From Cryptomeria japonica (lineage: Eukaryota > Streptophyta > Pinopsida > Cupressales > Cupressaceae), in the NCBI RefSeq assembly GCF_030272615.1, contig NC_081415.1:511629873-511693872 (forward strand): a stretch of DNA of 64,000 nt, read 5' to 3'. Shown piece after piece: positions 33,754-47,519 of this stretch. How positions within the stretch are numbered: position 1 is the stretch's first letter; each line of letters starts with the position of its first letter. Below the pieces are notes generated by a model. That model was not told the DNA's origin and searched no databases. It was given only the letters and a program-made list of their open reading frames with translations. The translations under genes and the position numbers were made by a program.

Positions 33754-36480
33754 GACATCTAGACTAGCATGAAGTTAATAAATAATGAAAAGTATAGTCA
33801 TTTGAAATGAAGTTAACACTCATTTAATGATCAATTACAAGGAAAATATAGTAATAAGGATTTAAGTTCTGTCAGCAATAAAAATCATCAAATGTTAAGG
33901 AAAAGTGTACCAAAACTTTCACAAAAGGTATAAAAATAGAAACCATGGAAGATCAGTTGTAGAGTATCTTTTTGAGAAAGACATTCATAACTGTTAAAAA
34001 TAGGTACTGGAAGTTTCCTTTCTAATGATCAAAAGGCACATACAAGGTCTTATACCAAGCCAATTACTCATAGTAGTCAAATGAACTGCTTCACAGTTAT
34101 TGAAGAAGGAGGATAGAATATGATGAAGGTATATATTAACATGGTCAAAGAATAAGATAAAAAAAGCCATCTCAAAGCATTGATAATACTATAAATGTAC
34201 CTTAAAGATAACCTTAAAATGATAAAAAGATACAGATGTTGGAGCAGATTTCAACATTATAAATAGTCTTTTGGTAGCTACAGAATGGAGAAGTTAAGGA
34301 AGTTAAGGACACATATTTTGCAAAGGCGGATACTATTTACATAGTGATCTTCGAATAAACACATGTATTCTAGAAACCCTAAATACACATACGACTTTCA
34401 AAGAAATAAATTTTCTATAGATGAAACAAAAAAATTAAGCAGTGTAGAATTACTTCATAAAGAGAAAATCACAGTCATTTTGCTATGAAACCCTAAGAAA
34501 TACATGCATAAAAGTATGATTTTCTACTAATTTTTATGCACAAGAAGCCACTACAGTTACAAACTAGGCTTAGAGAGTGCATATATAGAAGGATTCATGC
34601 AAGTTATCAGAAAATACCCTATCAAAAGATATATGGATGATTTAAAAGAAATATTCTAGAGTAATGCTTCTCTGAAATAAGATAACAAAACAGAAAAGGA
34701 AATAAGTCACATACTGCATGAAAACTTTGAAACCCTTGTTCATTTCAGCCTTCGAAATCTCAGTTCAATGCTCAAATAAAGGAATGTATGGTGGCCAGAG
34801 GGAAGACTTCATGGTGAAGACAAAAATGCGAAGTGAAATTTTTTTAGGGTTTTGAATTACCTTTAGCTGGCTATCCTCTAATTCCATTTTAGGATTTTTT
34901 TATGGACTCATTTTATTTTTTGAGAGCTACTTTTTTTTTGTGTGGTCGAGTTTTTAGAACTCCCACTAGGACTGAAGTCCTAATAGTCATGTTAGCCGGG
35001 GGGATTTAAACCCAATTTTATTTAGTGCAAAAGATCCATTTAAATTTATTGTATTTTATGTATCAATAATGGTATTTTGAAGAGAAAAGAAAAATAAAGT
35101 TAAATGCCATTATAAATAAATATAATAAATTATTAATTATTTCATTTTAAATAAATAGAAGTAGAAGTAAAAGGTATTATAAAGATTATTTTAATCTTTA
35201 TTTAAAATTACTTCTACTTTATTAAATAAAAGAACTAAATAATAAATGCACTTAGGAGTTTAGTACCATGCAGTTTACAAAGACGGACTAATTTTCAGTT
35301 TGAGTTATTTTTAGCTCAGACTATTGTACATAATTTTTCAAAAGTGGGGTTGTTTTTAGGGGAGCTATTTTTGGAGATATGGCATCTTGGATTTTCTCTT
35401 TTTAGCAGATGGGGATTTTTTCTTTTCAGAGCTATTTTTGGCACATAGAGATATAGATTTTTGGACTGGGAATTTACTTTTTCAGTGGAGCTATTTTGGG
35501 TAAGATTGGCAGTTCTATATTTGCAAGTGGGAGTTCTTTTTCATTTAGTTGTAGTTGGAGACCATTTCTGAGCATCAGTGGCTACTTTGACATTTTTTGG
35601 CTTGACAAAGTTTTAGCATTTTTGGGCAAATTCGCCCAAGGCTTTTTCTCATGCAAATTTTTCTATTAGGACTTTTGAAAGAGATGTACATGATGGGTTG
35701 TATATATTCTCTCTCATTTTTTTCCCTCTAGTTCTTTCTTTTTTCTTACACATACAACAAAAAGTATTGTATCTCAACACTTTTTCAGTTTTCAACATTA
35801 TAATAGAGATTATTTTCAGTTTTGCAATAGAGAGTTTCAGTTTCCTTGTCAATTGTTCTTTTTTTTCCATTGTGATTTAAATGATTTGATAGAGTTATTG
35901 TGATTTAATTTTGAATCTTTTTCTTTGTCTCATTTATGATTTGCAAAAATAAGAAAATTTCATAGTAAATTTAGGTTGTGGGTTGTGTTCATATGGTTTT
36001 TAGTTCTTTGCATGTTATAAAAAATCACTTTTCCTACATGTAGAAGTTGGATAACTTCGAGATTTCACATGAAATGTTAATGAGTTTCATGATCCTATTT
36101 GATTTGTGAAATAATTTTTGGGTCTTGTTGCAAGTGGTTATAGTTTTAGGACAAGAAGTAGAACTTCATCATTTTGGTGTATCACCTCCATTAGGATAGG
36201 TTTTTTATTACATGCAAGCTTTTAACCCTTTTCTCATAAAGAAGTTAGTGTAGGAGATGCATCAAGATAGGAAGTTGGCCTTGTCTCCGGAGATTCACCT
36301 TCAACTTGAGCAACCCATAGGATTGAAGGTGTTTCCATGTTTCACAAGATTTCTTGGTTTCACACTTATCATCATGGGTGCAATCCTCCGTGACAATAGT
36401 TCTTCAATAATTCTCTATGCATTTTGGTGGTCCAAATTAATCGTTGTTCTTGTAATTGAATATTTTATTGATCTGGTGGG
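33754..36480. other. AT-rich stretch, no gene recognised
   Basis: Before about 34.9 kb this continues the pre-insertion sequence of 20826-23262. From 34.9 to 36.5 kb it is T-rich with repeated words (gagctattttt, tttcag), possibly an eroded LTR. No coding motif was found. Confidence 0.4.
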
Positions 36481-37236
36481 AGTCTTCATACTATATGACT
36501 TTCTAGCCAACCCTATGGTTGTTGCATGTTGTGGATGATCTCGACGAGTTATTTGATGGTTTTGTGTGTTTTGAGGAGTTGATTTGGGTCCATGCTGTGT
36601 GCTTGTCGACATTGTATTGGTTTGAAATTGATTTATGTATCGTGTGATGTAATTTTCTTATTAGGTTCTATGTGTTGAGTCAACCTTGGAGTTAAGGTTG
36701 ACAAATTGTATAAGTATTGTAATCATGTAAAATCTATGTCTATGGTTTTATTAATGATCTGTTAGAGTAATGTATGTGTGAACAAGAAAATTGATCATTT
36801 GGTAGTGTGGAAGAGCAAAGAAGTGTTGTTGTGCAGACAATGGGCTTAACCAGAACTGTGATTGGGCATTTAGAGATGTTATTCCTTCAATTCATGTAAT
36901 TCAGATTGTTGTCTGATCTTTGTAAGGTAGTGAACCTTCCTAGGGTTGTATCACTTTTTTGTTTTGAGTAGTGAGCTCTAGGCAGTGTGATTGAATGCAT
37001 GTGCATTCCCATTGTAATATTTTCACATACTACTACAAAGTATCATATTATTGTGGGTAGGTTCCCACCATGGTTTTTACCTTAACTAGGTTTTCCATGT
37101 CAAACGTTTGTGTGTTATGTGTGTTGTTGATGTGGTGGTAATATTTTTTATTGTTGTTCTTGATTAGATCTAAATTTAAGGTTAATTTGTTTAAGTTTGG
37201 TGAAAACTAATTCACTCCCCTCTTAGTTTTCCCACA
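36480..37236 (+). repeat. Copia-type LTR remnant
   Basis: Its end (cactcccctcttagttttccc then aca) and inner words (gcttaaccagaactgtg, gtgagctctaggcagtg, ggtaggttcccaccatggtt) parallel the LTR of element A (gcttaaccagaactata, gtgcgctctaggctatt, gggtaggcttcccatcatgg). No primer site follows, so it is truncated or solo. The left limit is uncertain. Confidence 0.55.
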
Positions 37237-37239
37237 TTG

Positions 37240-38390
37240 TTGTTGCCATCACTTAGGCAAATCGTCGATGTATGTTGTTGTTATGACTAATTATGACCTG
37301 ATTAGTATAACGTATACTTGTTCTCCTTGCTTTATTGTCTTCAAGAACTCTTTCTCCCCAACCACCATGACACTAGGCTCAATATGCTTATGCTTGCCTT
37401 CTTCTTGTAGTGGAGTCAAAGTGAATGAAGTCCCATCCTTTTGTATCATATAGATGTTCTTGTGCCCATCATGCTTGCCATTTCATTCATATTGTCAAGG
37501 TCTTCCTAGGAGTAAGTGGCATACATCCATAGTGATGATGTCATACAATATTTTATCCTTGTAACCTCATATGTTGAACTCCACCCATGCTTGTTCATTT
37601 CCCAAGATCTACTATCCTTTAGTCAAGCATGACACTTTGTATGGAGTGGGGTTAGGAATCCTTTTCAAATTCAATTTCTCCACCATTTATAAAGCTAGTA
37701 AGCTATCCATTAAACTTGAATCAATGACCACCTTTACATACCTTCCCATGTGATTTGCAAGTGGTCCTAAATAATTATTTTTTTGTGAAGGCTCTTGGAC
37801 TATTGGCACCTTTATCAATGTTCTCCTTAGCATCAAAGACTCAAATAGCTCTAGGGAAGCATGATGAGAAGGTGAATTCACACTTTCGTTGTCTTCTTCT
37901 TGTACAATTTGAGTTCTTATCTCCCCACCTTGAGAGGTTGATCCTTTCTTATACAGGAACCTCCTTGCAGGGTGTTCAAACTAATTACAACTAAAGTACT
38001 TACCCAAGAAGGAGTTATACCCTCTCCCTTGGCCTCCAAACCTTCCTCTTCCATTAGGCCTTCTTCCTCTAAATTTGCTTCCGCTACTTTACTCACCTTT
38101 TTGTTCTTGTTGGTTGGTTGCTTCATCTTGGGACTTGGAGGACAATCCTCTTCCCCTAAAAGTTCCTCCACCTTAAAAATTTTGTTCTTTCCTCTCCCTT
38201 GCTTATCTCGCTTCCTTCTCAACTTGTCTTAAGCCTTGATGGCTAGCTTGTAACATTCCTCTACTGTCTTTGGGGTGGTAAGACTAGGTTCATCTTGGAT
38301 ATTATACCTTCACCCATTGAGGTATCTAGCCACCATCTCTTCCTCATCTTGGTCACCAAATCTACTTTTGTTGTGGATCTAGAAGTGGTT
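37240..38390 (-). pseudogene. gag-pro: Ty3/gypsy gag/protease fragment
   Basis: On the minus strand it has a Lys/Glu-rich linker (MRRKRDKQGRGKNKIF), then a protease-like region: VIDSSLMDSLLAL, MVEKLNLKRIPNPTPYKV, WVEFNI, then MDVCHLLLGRP. This order matches the aspartic protease region of plant gypsy elements; the active site reads DSS where DSG would be expected. Several stops and frameshifts break it. No LTR partner was found, so it is a fragment. Confidence 0.6.
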
Positions 38391-38689
38391 TTTTTTTTAA
38401 TATACACATTAGATCATATTGGAGAAAAAAAAATTGGATTCTATTTATAATGCCAAAATAGCAATTCGGTATCCATAAGATTTTGAAAATTTATCACAAT
38501 TCACTAATAAATAAAAAAGAACAAGAAAAAACATAAAAAACTATCTAGGAAAAACTTATTTTGTTTGAAATTAAAAACAAAAAAAAATATATAGGTCAAG
38601 TAATTAATCCCAGAAAACCACTAGGGTATCTGCCAAATTTTTCATTTAGTAAGTAATTTTTTCATAATTCAAGTTACAAGGGAAGATTT

Positions 38690-39521
38690 ATATAGGGCAT
38701 TGAATTCAAACCTTTTGTTTTAACTTTTGAGACCATAACTTGCTCAAACAGAGTCCTTTTTCCAGTTGAATGTACTTTCTTGTGCATGTTTAGTTGTTTC
38801 TTCTCCTTCATGCACTACTTGGTGACATACAATTTAGTGGACCTATCAACTCTCTCCATTTTCAAAATTATGGGGATTTAATATTTTTGGGGTGAATGCC
38901 TCCTTGGTTTTTATTTGGAGTGAGCTATTAGGATGTAGTGATTGTATCTTAGTAAGATGTATATTTTACTATATAGACACTCTTGCATTCCCATTTTGTG
39001 GCTACAACTTATCCATAGTTGATCAATTCTTTAGATTATTGGAACCTATATTTTTTACTAGTATTTTACTCTTCCATGGTTCAATAGTATCATTAGCGTC
39101 ACCCAGGTAGTTTCATGTATGATCTATATCTTCAAATAATAGATTTTTTTTTTTTTTTCCTATTTGTTCTTTCTTTGAGTACTGTTGTTGAGTGTGCTCA
39201 TAAAAAATCTCATCTTCTTTATCTTGATCCTCATCCTAGTTTAAGAGGAGGTTCTTCACTCAACACTATTGTAGTTATCATTTAACAATTGTCTACAACA
39301 TCTTTGTGCTTTAAGGATATTATTCATGTTCTTTGAGGCTTCCTAGTCCATGATTCTCTTTATTTTGTCTTTTAGAGAGGATTTTTCTCTCATACTCTAG
39401 TTGAAAGGAGATATTTTTGTACATGGGTACCTCATCAAACTTTTAATTACAAAGACCTATTATTAAGTTTCATGTTTTTTGAGTTTTTTAAACTTCTATC
39501 TAAGTTCCAGTTAAGGGGAGG
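38690..39521 (+). mobile_element. Diverged family-T-like internal fragment
   Basis: Words in the same order as the 3' interior of family T occur here (attatggggattt, cctccttggtttt, tgggtacctcatcaaac, ctatctaagttccagttaagggga). It ends in a purine tract beside the LTR at 39522. The 5' part is missing or unrecognisable. Confidence 0.5.
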
Positions 39522-39775
39522 TGTTAGAGAATTATATTTATTGTTAAGCTTCAGTTCACTTTAGTTGAGCTATATTTATCTCCTTTATAATTTTTCATTT
39601 TATTAATATTATATTAGGGCTTCTCTAGCTTTCTATTAATAAAATCATTATTAATTGTGTCATTCTATAATCTTTTCCTTTGATGAATCTAGCACATCTT
39701 TCTTTCTACTCTCATTTGTAGTAGGTGTTCTTGTTTTTTCTTTGATTTTGGAGGCTTGTAGTGTGAAATTAAACA
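39522..39775 (+). repeat. LTR of a diverged family-T-like element
   Basis: It begins tgttagagaattatat after aaggggagg and ends attaaaca. The next bases (ctattaatagagcatctga) resemble a mutated tRNA-iMet primer site, so purine tract and primer site lie on both sides of one LTR. It shares the style of family T (tgttagag..., ttaattattaat-type words). Confidence 0.45.
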
Positions 39776-39852
39776 CTATTAATAGAGCATCTGAAACCTA
39801 AGTGCCTAGGTCAAGTTTTATTATTTCAATATTTTTATTCCCTTATTAATTA

Positions 39853-40377
39853 TTGATGTATTTCTTCCACAACACATGCAATTTTTCAAATCCAATGAAA
39901 CCCAATTTAGAAGAGAAAATTAGCCTCACATGTTCGAAGGTAGTAGATGATGTGAATAACTTAAGCAATGGAGGGAACACGGTGGATCTAATGACTAAGA
40001 CCCTTCTGATAGTTTCATTTTACAAGTCTCTAGATACTTCAACAATGTTCTCTATAAACTATAAACATTCAAATTCAGCCTACATTAGGCTTCTAATAGC
40101 TAATCATGGAGGGTATAAAAAGGTTTGGTTAGAAAGTGGCTCTTTGAATATCATTAATTGCCTAATTAAAAAGATGCCTCCTAGTTGGACGATCAAGCAT
40201 TTAATCTACGAGTGTCTCAGTATGATTGCCCATTTGGACAAAATTCAAATTACCGAAGTCTTTAGGGAAGGTAATATGCCTATGCATTACATGGAAAATC
40301 TTGGTGTGCTAAATGATGAAATAAAATGGTGGATGATGAGGGAGTCCTTTCCAATTCACTTGTGTGAGCTAACATGA
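39853..40377 (+). pseudogene. RNase H-like domain fragment
   Basis: The open frame shows the shape of a plant retroelement RNase H (RVT_3 type) C-terminal half: VWLESGSLNIINCLIKK (usual ExDS..), then FREGNMPMHYMENLGV, like the HxxREGNxxADxLAxLG motif of the family. The expected His and Asp residues are altered, so it is inactive. It could come from a non-LTR element. Confidence 0.5.
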
Positions 40378-40463
40378 AGGGATGCCAAAAATATTTCCCA
40401 ATGACCAAATATTAATTATACCATTGATTCATATGAGTAAAGTCACAAAACAAGGAGTAATGG

Positions 40464-41830
40464 ATGGAAATTGTGGATGGTGGTTTGGAGCCTTACCCCA
40501 AACAATTTCATGGCCAGAATCAGAGGTTAACCGAAGATTTTGTGAAGGGCTGGTATAAAAGTGTTCTCAGTGTGTATGGTGCCAAATTTAGGATTGATGA
40601 GAATTTCATAGCAGAGATTACTGGTTTGAATATGGAAGGAAAAAATTTCTATAGAGAGAGAAAGACCTCGGAGGAAGCTCTGTTAATCGTGTATGACAAA
40701 TAGAGTGAAAGAAACAGAGTAAAGAAAATGCCTAATTAGGGTTACAATAGTAAAGACCTCTTTAAGATTTGGGTGGATATGGTGGAAATAATTATGAGGT
40801 ACGTTACTCCGGATGGCCGCTATGCCAGCATTTTTTCATATCATTTCACCATCTTGAATCATTTTAGGTATGATGGAAAACATTCTTTGCCTTTTTATTT
40901 ATTGTCTCCACTTGAGCATAATCTTATAAATCATGCTAAAAGAAATGAGAATCCTATTTTACATGAGGGCTTAATCCTCCTTATTATGGAATATGATGAA
41001 GCGTATGAGGTTAAGCCTTCCCTTGTTATAGAAAACCCCAAATACTTGGCTATCCATGATGTGCATGTGGTCTTAGATATTGCATTTGATAAGGAGGTGG
41101 GTGAAGTGGCCATGGATAGGAATGATCTCCATGTGTCGGATGACTCAAATTATAGGCCTTCAGAGGATGAGGGTACCCCCAGAAACCTACTCCCGGTACT
41201 AATAGTAGCAGGAAAAGCAAAAGCCCTCCTAGATTTGTAGCTAAAAAGTTGAAAATGCCCTTTTCTAAACCCCAAGACTTGGGCCCTCAAAGCTCGAAAA
41301 AGAAGAAAATTGGGAAGAGGGTGCAGAAAAAGGGTAAAGGGGATGATGAAATCAAACTGGATATTCCCCTGAATGTGGACCTGAGAGAATATAAAAAGGA
41401 ATAAACAAATTTTAATATGCTCCTGGCTAACTCTACCATCAACCAAGATAAATGTTTTGAGTGGGTGAATAGTTAAATTTCCCCCCTTAAACAAGGCATT
41501 AAGGATATAATTAACACCTTCATAGAGAAACCCTCACTAGACAAAATTGACAAGCTCCTAAAGATGACTCAAAAATTAACGAAAGATATTAGGGTTATGA
41601 AAATCGGGCATGAGTGAAGAATTGTTCATCTAGAAAAAACTATGGAGGAATTAAAGAGAAAAATCAGGGGACTGGTGGAAAGAAGAAAAGAGGCAATGAA
41701 TAATAATTTAGAAGGCCTTAAATGGGTTAATGGGAAAATTGCCATTCAGAAAGCCCAACCTCTCACCAGTGTTTCACCTTCAGCTACCAAATTGAGCAAG
41801 AAGTTTGGAGATAAACACACAAGATACTGA
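40464..41830 (+). pseudogene. Transposon-associated protein, unknown function, decayed
   Basis: Several open frames follow one another: RLTEDFVKGWYKSVLSVYG and FIAEITGLNMEGKNFYRERK (40464-40703), then VDMVEIIMRYVTPDGRYASIF and PFYLLSPLEHNLINHAKR (40773-41240), then Lys/Glu-rich, coiled-coil-like sequence to 41830. The piece IAEITGLNMEGK resembles HVITSFYNIGEV of the ORF at 28958. No catalytic motif is seen. Function is unknown. Confidence 0.45.
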
Positions 41831-41999
41831 TATGTATATTTCTACTAGACACTCTACCAGGACTAGAAGCAAGAATCAAGAGAGGAGTGACTCGAGATTC
41901 ATCATGGAGGAGCTCAAAGATATTAACAAGAATATGATCTAGAAAAATATTGAGCTCATGAAAGCTCTTGGATAGATTTTTGTTTTTGTTAGATGCTTT

Positions 42000-44218
42000 T
42001 TTGCTCTAGTTTCATTGCTTTTTCGTTAGAATTTGTGGGGTGTATCCCCTATTTCTGTAGCTATTTGGATATTGTTTAGACTCTCGTTCACTACCAGTTT
42101 TATTTTTTGTTGTTGGGTTTGGATTTTGGGTCCCTGTAAAACCCATTTATCTTAATCAAAAACCATAAACTTGAAATGATGTAATTAACTACTTCATTTT
42201 AAAGACTATATTTAATGTGGTATCTATTTTATTCTTGGGTTTATATGGTCTATTATTTCTAGTCTATGATTTCCTTCTATTTATATATTTTGAGGATACA
42301 TTTATTTATTTATGTTGGTTTATATATATGAATGTATTAATAAAAAATATTGTAAGTACTATTTGAGATCTAGTTTTCACTACTAAATTATATCTAGTAA
42401 ATGTCAATGAAAAATATTAGGGTTCTTATATATTAAATTTAAAAACATGATTAAAAATAAAATTAAAAAACTTTAATCCCTAGAAAAATAAAAAAGCATA
42501 TAAATAAATGTCTTATCTATTTATAAATCTAACAATGACTTGGTGTAGAAGGAGGAAGTTGAAATCGCTCTACAAATTATGGGCAACCATTCTAAAGTGT
42601 CCTTGCTAGCCATCCCTTTTTATATAAAAATAAGGTAAAATGAGCTTGTGATTAGATCTTTATTATTTGTATACCCATTTTAAGATTGTTATTCATTTGT
42701 AATGGATACCCATTTAGACATGACATCTTGGACAATAAAAAGTTCTCATTTTTAATGGTTATAAGTTTACGTTTTGGACATGACTCGTAAATTATGACTT
42801 GATTCATAATATTCACTACATGTCATTGAGTACACATGATTGACATATGAGATACCTATTTATGTGGGTGATACATCGTCTGAATCTTTTTTTTTCCTAT
42901 GGGGTGATATTGATAATACATTTGTGTTGGATGAAGTTGTTAGGTGTTCAATTTAATTCCTTCTATTACTTAAGCAAGCTTGTTTGCATGTTTTATCTCA
43001 TTTGGAGAGGATTTTTCCTTATTTATTTTCCTCATTTAATCTATTTTCAAGATACTTTTTGTACACTCAATCCTTACAAAACCTTATTTGTGGAATTCAT
43101 AGTTTCATTCTCCTATCTATTTTTTCTTCCTATGTTGTTGATGTGGGGAGTGAATTGGCATAAATGTTGTACAATAGAACCGTGGTTTTGGTTTTACAAG
43201 TGATTATTGTGGCTTACGTTTCTTGTGACTCTTACATGGTATTAAAAATCATAGAATAGGAGGAGCTTGAGTTTGTTTTGTGACCTTTAATTCTTTCATG
43301 TTCATGCACTATGATAATTTCCCTTAAAAGGTTTACAAGTTTTGATTCTATTATAATCAAAACTAGTCATTTTATGATCACAGGTTTACATGTAATGCCC
43401 ATTTTGTTTGTTGTATACTTATGTCTTTTATGTTCTTTGATGGTTTTATGCAAAAAAGAAATTGTGAACAATATTCATGGATATTTTAATACACACATGA
43501 AAATGGGGAATATAATTATTGGGAGGATCTATGTATTGACCAAGTGCTTCATTATACCCTTCTAAATGTATAGCTTCGTTAGGGTCATGTGAATTCTCAT
43601 GTGCAATTTAATTATTTAAAGACCTAGGTCGGTAAGGAAATCTCAAATGTTCATATTTCTCCTTGTCATTTTAAATCAACAATCAAGACATATGAAATGG
43701 AATATTCACTCCCAAATATTCATATTGCCTCCTATATTTTTTACATCAATAATCAAGACTGATTCTTTTTTGGTTTGTATTGGAGGTTCAGTGGTTCTAG
43801 CCTTTTCTCTGATGGGTTCATGAGTTGTTCTCCCTATTGGAGTCTTCACGCTAGGGCCTTGCCTAGATCCTCTTCGTTGGTGCTTGATCACTTATTTGTT
43901 TTGTTCCATTTTATTTTTTGTGTGTCCTTTTTCTTTGAGTTGTTTCAAAAGGATGGGGATTGTCCCTTTATGGTAATATCTTGTAGCCCCTTCCTAGCTC
44001 ATTCGTTTGGGTGTTGTTGGTCTCTCTCAATATTCTTTCTGGGTTGTGGTTCTTGAGGTTCATTTTTTGCATCTTTGGGCTTGTCTAGTCTTTTCTATTG
44101 AGGTGATCTTGTCTTCTATTGAGGGGGAGATGGATGTGGCTAGATTTTTCATTTCTCATTTTGAGGTGGATATGGATGCTTTTAAAGTTGCCCAAAAGTG
44201 CTATTAGGGGAATGCTAA
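42000..44218. other. AT-rich stretch with one possible LTR remnant
   Basis: No gene recognised. A possible LTR lies at 42938-43236 (tgttaggtgttc to gactcttaca), directly followed by tggtattaaaaatcat, which resembles a decayed initiator-tRNA primer site. There is no partner copy, so this is weak. Confidence 0.3.
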
Positions 44219-45443
44219 TGTTGGCCATTTGGAGGAATTGATTATGCATTGCATTGATGTTTTTTCATTGATGTAAACACTAGTTGTTTTAGATGCTTTA
44301 CCAGCACCCTTCTAGTCCTGGTAGGTTGTGTGGTTTTTGGTTGGATTGGATCTGGCATGATCTGGTATGCTCCAGTATGGTTTACTTATGGAATTTTCTT
44401 ATTCATGATACTCATGTTCATATTCAGTAAGTTGGTTTTGGTCTGGTGATCAGATGTTATCTTGTTTTCTTGGATGGTTGGTTTGTGGTTATGGTAGGGG
44501 TTTCACTGGTAGAGCTTTGATGAAGATCTTTGATGATATGCATAAGTGGTGTTGGTGCAACTTCTAGCATGGATTTAGGATGCTGATGGAAATCATGTTC
44601 GAGACTTGGTGGATGGAGATTATTGCTTTAGCATGTGGACCTATATTGGGTCCAAGTTGATCTAGATTATGGACTAACTTGATGTAACGTGCAGATTGGA
44701 CCTCTCGATGTGTTTTTGTGATGTCTTATGTGTTGGATATTATTTATTTGGTCTAAGGATGACATGTTTTGTAATTATGTAATTGGTTTATTGTGTCTGG
44801 TAGCTGACCTGATTATTTATGGTCGAGGATTTGTATATATATGATTTAAGATCTCATTGTAGATAATCAAGGGATATTGGGATATAGGAATGCTATATGG
44901 ATATGTAATGTTCGAATAATGGAATATCATTTAGGTAGAGGACTTGGTCAATCATTAGAGATTGCGTTGGGTTTATGTAAGAGGATTTAGTTCTCCAGTA
45001 TTGAGCTTAACCAGAACTATACTCAAGTATAGGAGATTTTATCTTTGCAGTTCATTTATTCATTCAAATTGTAGTCTAGATTTCTATGCAGTCAGTGAGA
45101 CTCCTTTTGTGATGAGCAGTGCGCTCTAGGCTATTGGCTTTCCTGCAAGTGTAGGCCACTCAATTTTAATTCACATACTTACTGTAGATGTATTATTTGA
45201 CTCTGGGTAGGCTTCCCATCATGGTTTCTTCCTTTTATGGGTTTTCCACATATAAATCTTGGTGTCACATGGATGGTATTTATTCTCTGATTATTTTTTA
45301 TGCTTAATTGGTTTAACTGTTATTTCGGTATTTGGTTTAAGTATTCCGGTATGAATGTTTTAATTGCTAAATATTGTATTAATGTGTGACAATTGATTCC
45401 ACCCCCCTCTCAGTTGTCTTCCGGTTATTTGAACTATCTAAAA
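44219..45443 (+). repeat. 5' LTR of copia element A
   Basis: It begins tgttggccatttggagg, matching the 3' copy at 62229. The right end is set only by the primer-like ttgtatcagagc at 45446 and is uncertain by several bases. Confidence 0.75.
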
Positions 45444-45529
45444 ACTTGTATCAGAGCTTTGGTCCTCTCTACAGAAAGCTTAATCGCTTGAGGAAGATCC
45501 TATTGCAACTAACAGTTCAAGCTCATCTA

Positions 45530-46708
45530 GTTCATCTAGATCTATCTTTTAGAGAGATATTGCTAGGATTGATTGAAAAAATTACACATCATGGAAGATT
45601 CAGAAGGAGACTCATCTAAGATGTCTTGGCAAGGAAATTTGGGAGATCACAGAGAATGTTGTTACACCTCATAATCCGGTATCTGGAAATGCTCCTTTGA
45701 AAAACTTGGATAAGGATCTTGAGAATGATTGTAGAGCAAGAGAAGTCATCATGTGTGCACTTTATGATCAACAAATAATGGTATTAACTGACAAATCATC
45801 TAGAAAGGCTATATGGGATAAGTTGGAGACTCTTAATGAAGGTGACCCTACTGTGAATATTACTATACTTGATGGTTACCGGGTGACATATGAAAACCTA
45901 AAGATGGAAGAAAATGAAAGGATTACTGCATTCATGGAAAGGGTAAATGAGTTTGTTATGGGAATTCAATGTTGTGGTGGAACTTTGAGTGAAGATGAAA
46001 TTTTTTCTAAAGTTCTGAGAGCCCTACCATTGGCTTAAAAGATGAAGGCTACTACAATTAATGAATTGAGAACAATGGCTAATACTTCTATCAATAGAGA
46101 TACCTTTCTTGGCAAATTTTCTTTTTTAGAGCTTTAAGAATTTCGACCTTCTGTAGCTGTCAAGTTTGAACCTTCATTTCATGTATCTGCGTCAGCGACT
46201 AGTAAGAAAGATTGGGAAGCTTTATATACAAATGAATTGGATGATATGAAGAGATAAGATGATGAGTTTGAGAAACTTGAAGAATTATTTGCTAGAAGAG
46301 TACCTAAAGGACTGGTAGGAAGTATGTATGAAAGAAAAGTACATTTTAAATGTTTTGCATGTAATAAGATTGGTCATTTTGCATCTAGATGTCCTGAAAG
46401 AAATTCAAGATTTGAAGAAAGAGTTTGAAGTTCTTTTAAGCCTAACCCTAGATATCAAAACAAGTATAAGTAAAGGAAAAATAGAGACAAATCATCACTA
46501 GATAGGGGATGAGGAAGGTATTACTGAGTCTAATGATGAACCGATAGAAGACTCTGCTAGTGGTTTTGGCAATGGAAAGGAATGGGTGTTCTTGGCTATC
46601 AAGGAATATGTTGTGGAATTGGAAGAGAATGTATGTGAAGAGAAGGCACTTGCTACTAAAATTGAAGACAAGGATGAATGGGTAATTGACAGTGGATGTT
46701 CACATAAT
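45530..46708 (+). pseudogene. gag: Element A gag and start of protease
   Basis: WKIQKETHLRCLGKEIWE begins the recognisable gag, followed by LDKDLENDCRAREVI and the UBN2-type core (IWDKLETLNEGD, MERVNEFVMGI). A zinc knuckle CFACNKIGHFASRC is at about 46348. The protease start WVIDSGCSHN ends exactly at the insertion at 46709, so the active DSG is present and the frame resumes at 49561. Stops and small shifts occur. The protein packages RNA and would be cleaved by its own protease. Confidence 0.8.
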
Positions 46709-47077
46709 TGTTAGAGTAATTGGTTATTTACTTAATTAATTAAACAATATTTGTTTAATTCTTTAAGTTCCCTAATATATTTTTACACTTAAGCTAACTT
46801 TAGGTGCATAATAATTAATTCTTTTATTAATTATTATGTGCAAGCCTAGGTTTTCCCTTTTAGGGTTTCTTGACCTATTAGAAGTTATTTTCCTTTTTTC
46901 TTGTATCATTATGTCATTACACAATTTGGTGAATATTGAGCTCTCCTCTTTTGAGCATATTTTTCCTGTGTTTTGTTCTTCAGATTGATTTGCTTCATTG
47001 TTTCTCCTTGTAATAGATTGTTTTAGCTTGTAGAAGATCTTTAGGCTCCTGTGGTGTTGTGTTTCTCAACTCCAACA
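46709..47077 (+). repeat. Left LTR, family T copy 2
   Basis: It begins tgttagagtaattgg and ends ctccaaca. Confidence 0.92.
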
Positions 47078-47519
47078 TGGTATCAGAGATCAGATCTGCA
47101 GCTATCTATTCTTGTTTTTGAGAATTTTTGTATTGGAAGCAGATCTGGGGTTTCAAGCAATTTTTTGTTTACTTAGGGATAAGATTTTCTTTTGATCACT
47201 TTAGGCCTAAATGGACCTCACCATCATGCTTAGAAGGCCCCAAAACCCCTTTAGTCATATAAAATTTGTCTATTGTTGACTCCTAAGCATCTAGGGGTAA
47301 TTTTTTCTCCAAAATCAGGCCGTACAGCTCTGGCATGCAAATCCAGAAAAAAAATTTCAGAAAAGTAATAATTTTTTGCCTTTTTATGTCATGCAGGCCG
47401 AAATTTGATTTTTTGTAAAAAAAAGGAAAAAAAGTCAAAACTCACAAAAAAACGACGGTTTTTTTAACTAAAAAAAAAATTAAAAAAAATTGGTTTTGGG
47501 AGGCTTCCCATGGTACGGA

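Noticed and set aside
34750-34890. Possible first exon of a host gene on minus (MELEDSQLK then GT)
   Set aside because: Only nine codons and no supporting downstream exon could be found.
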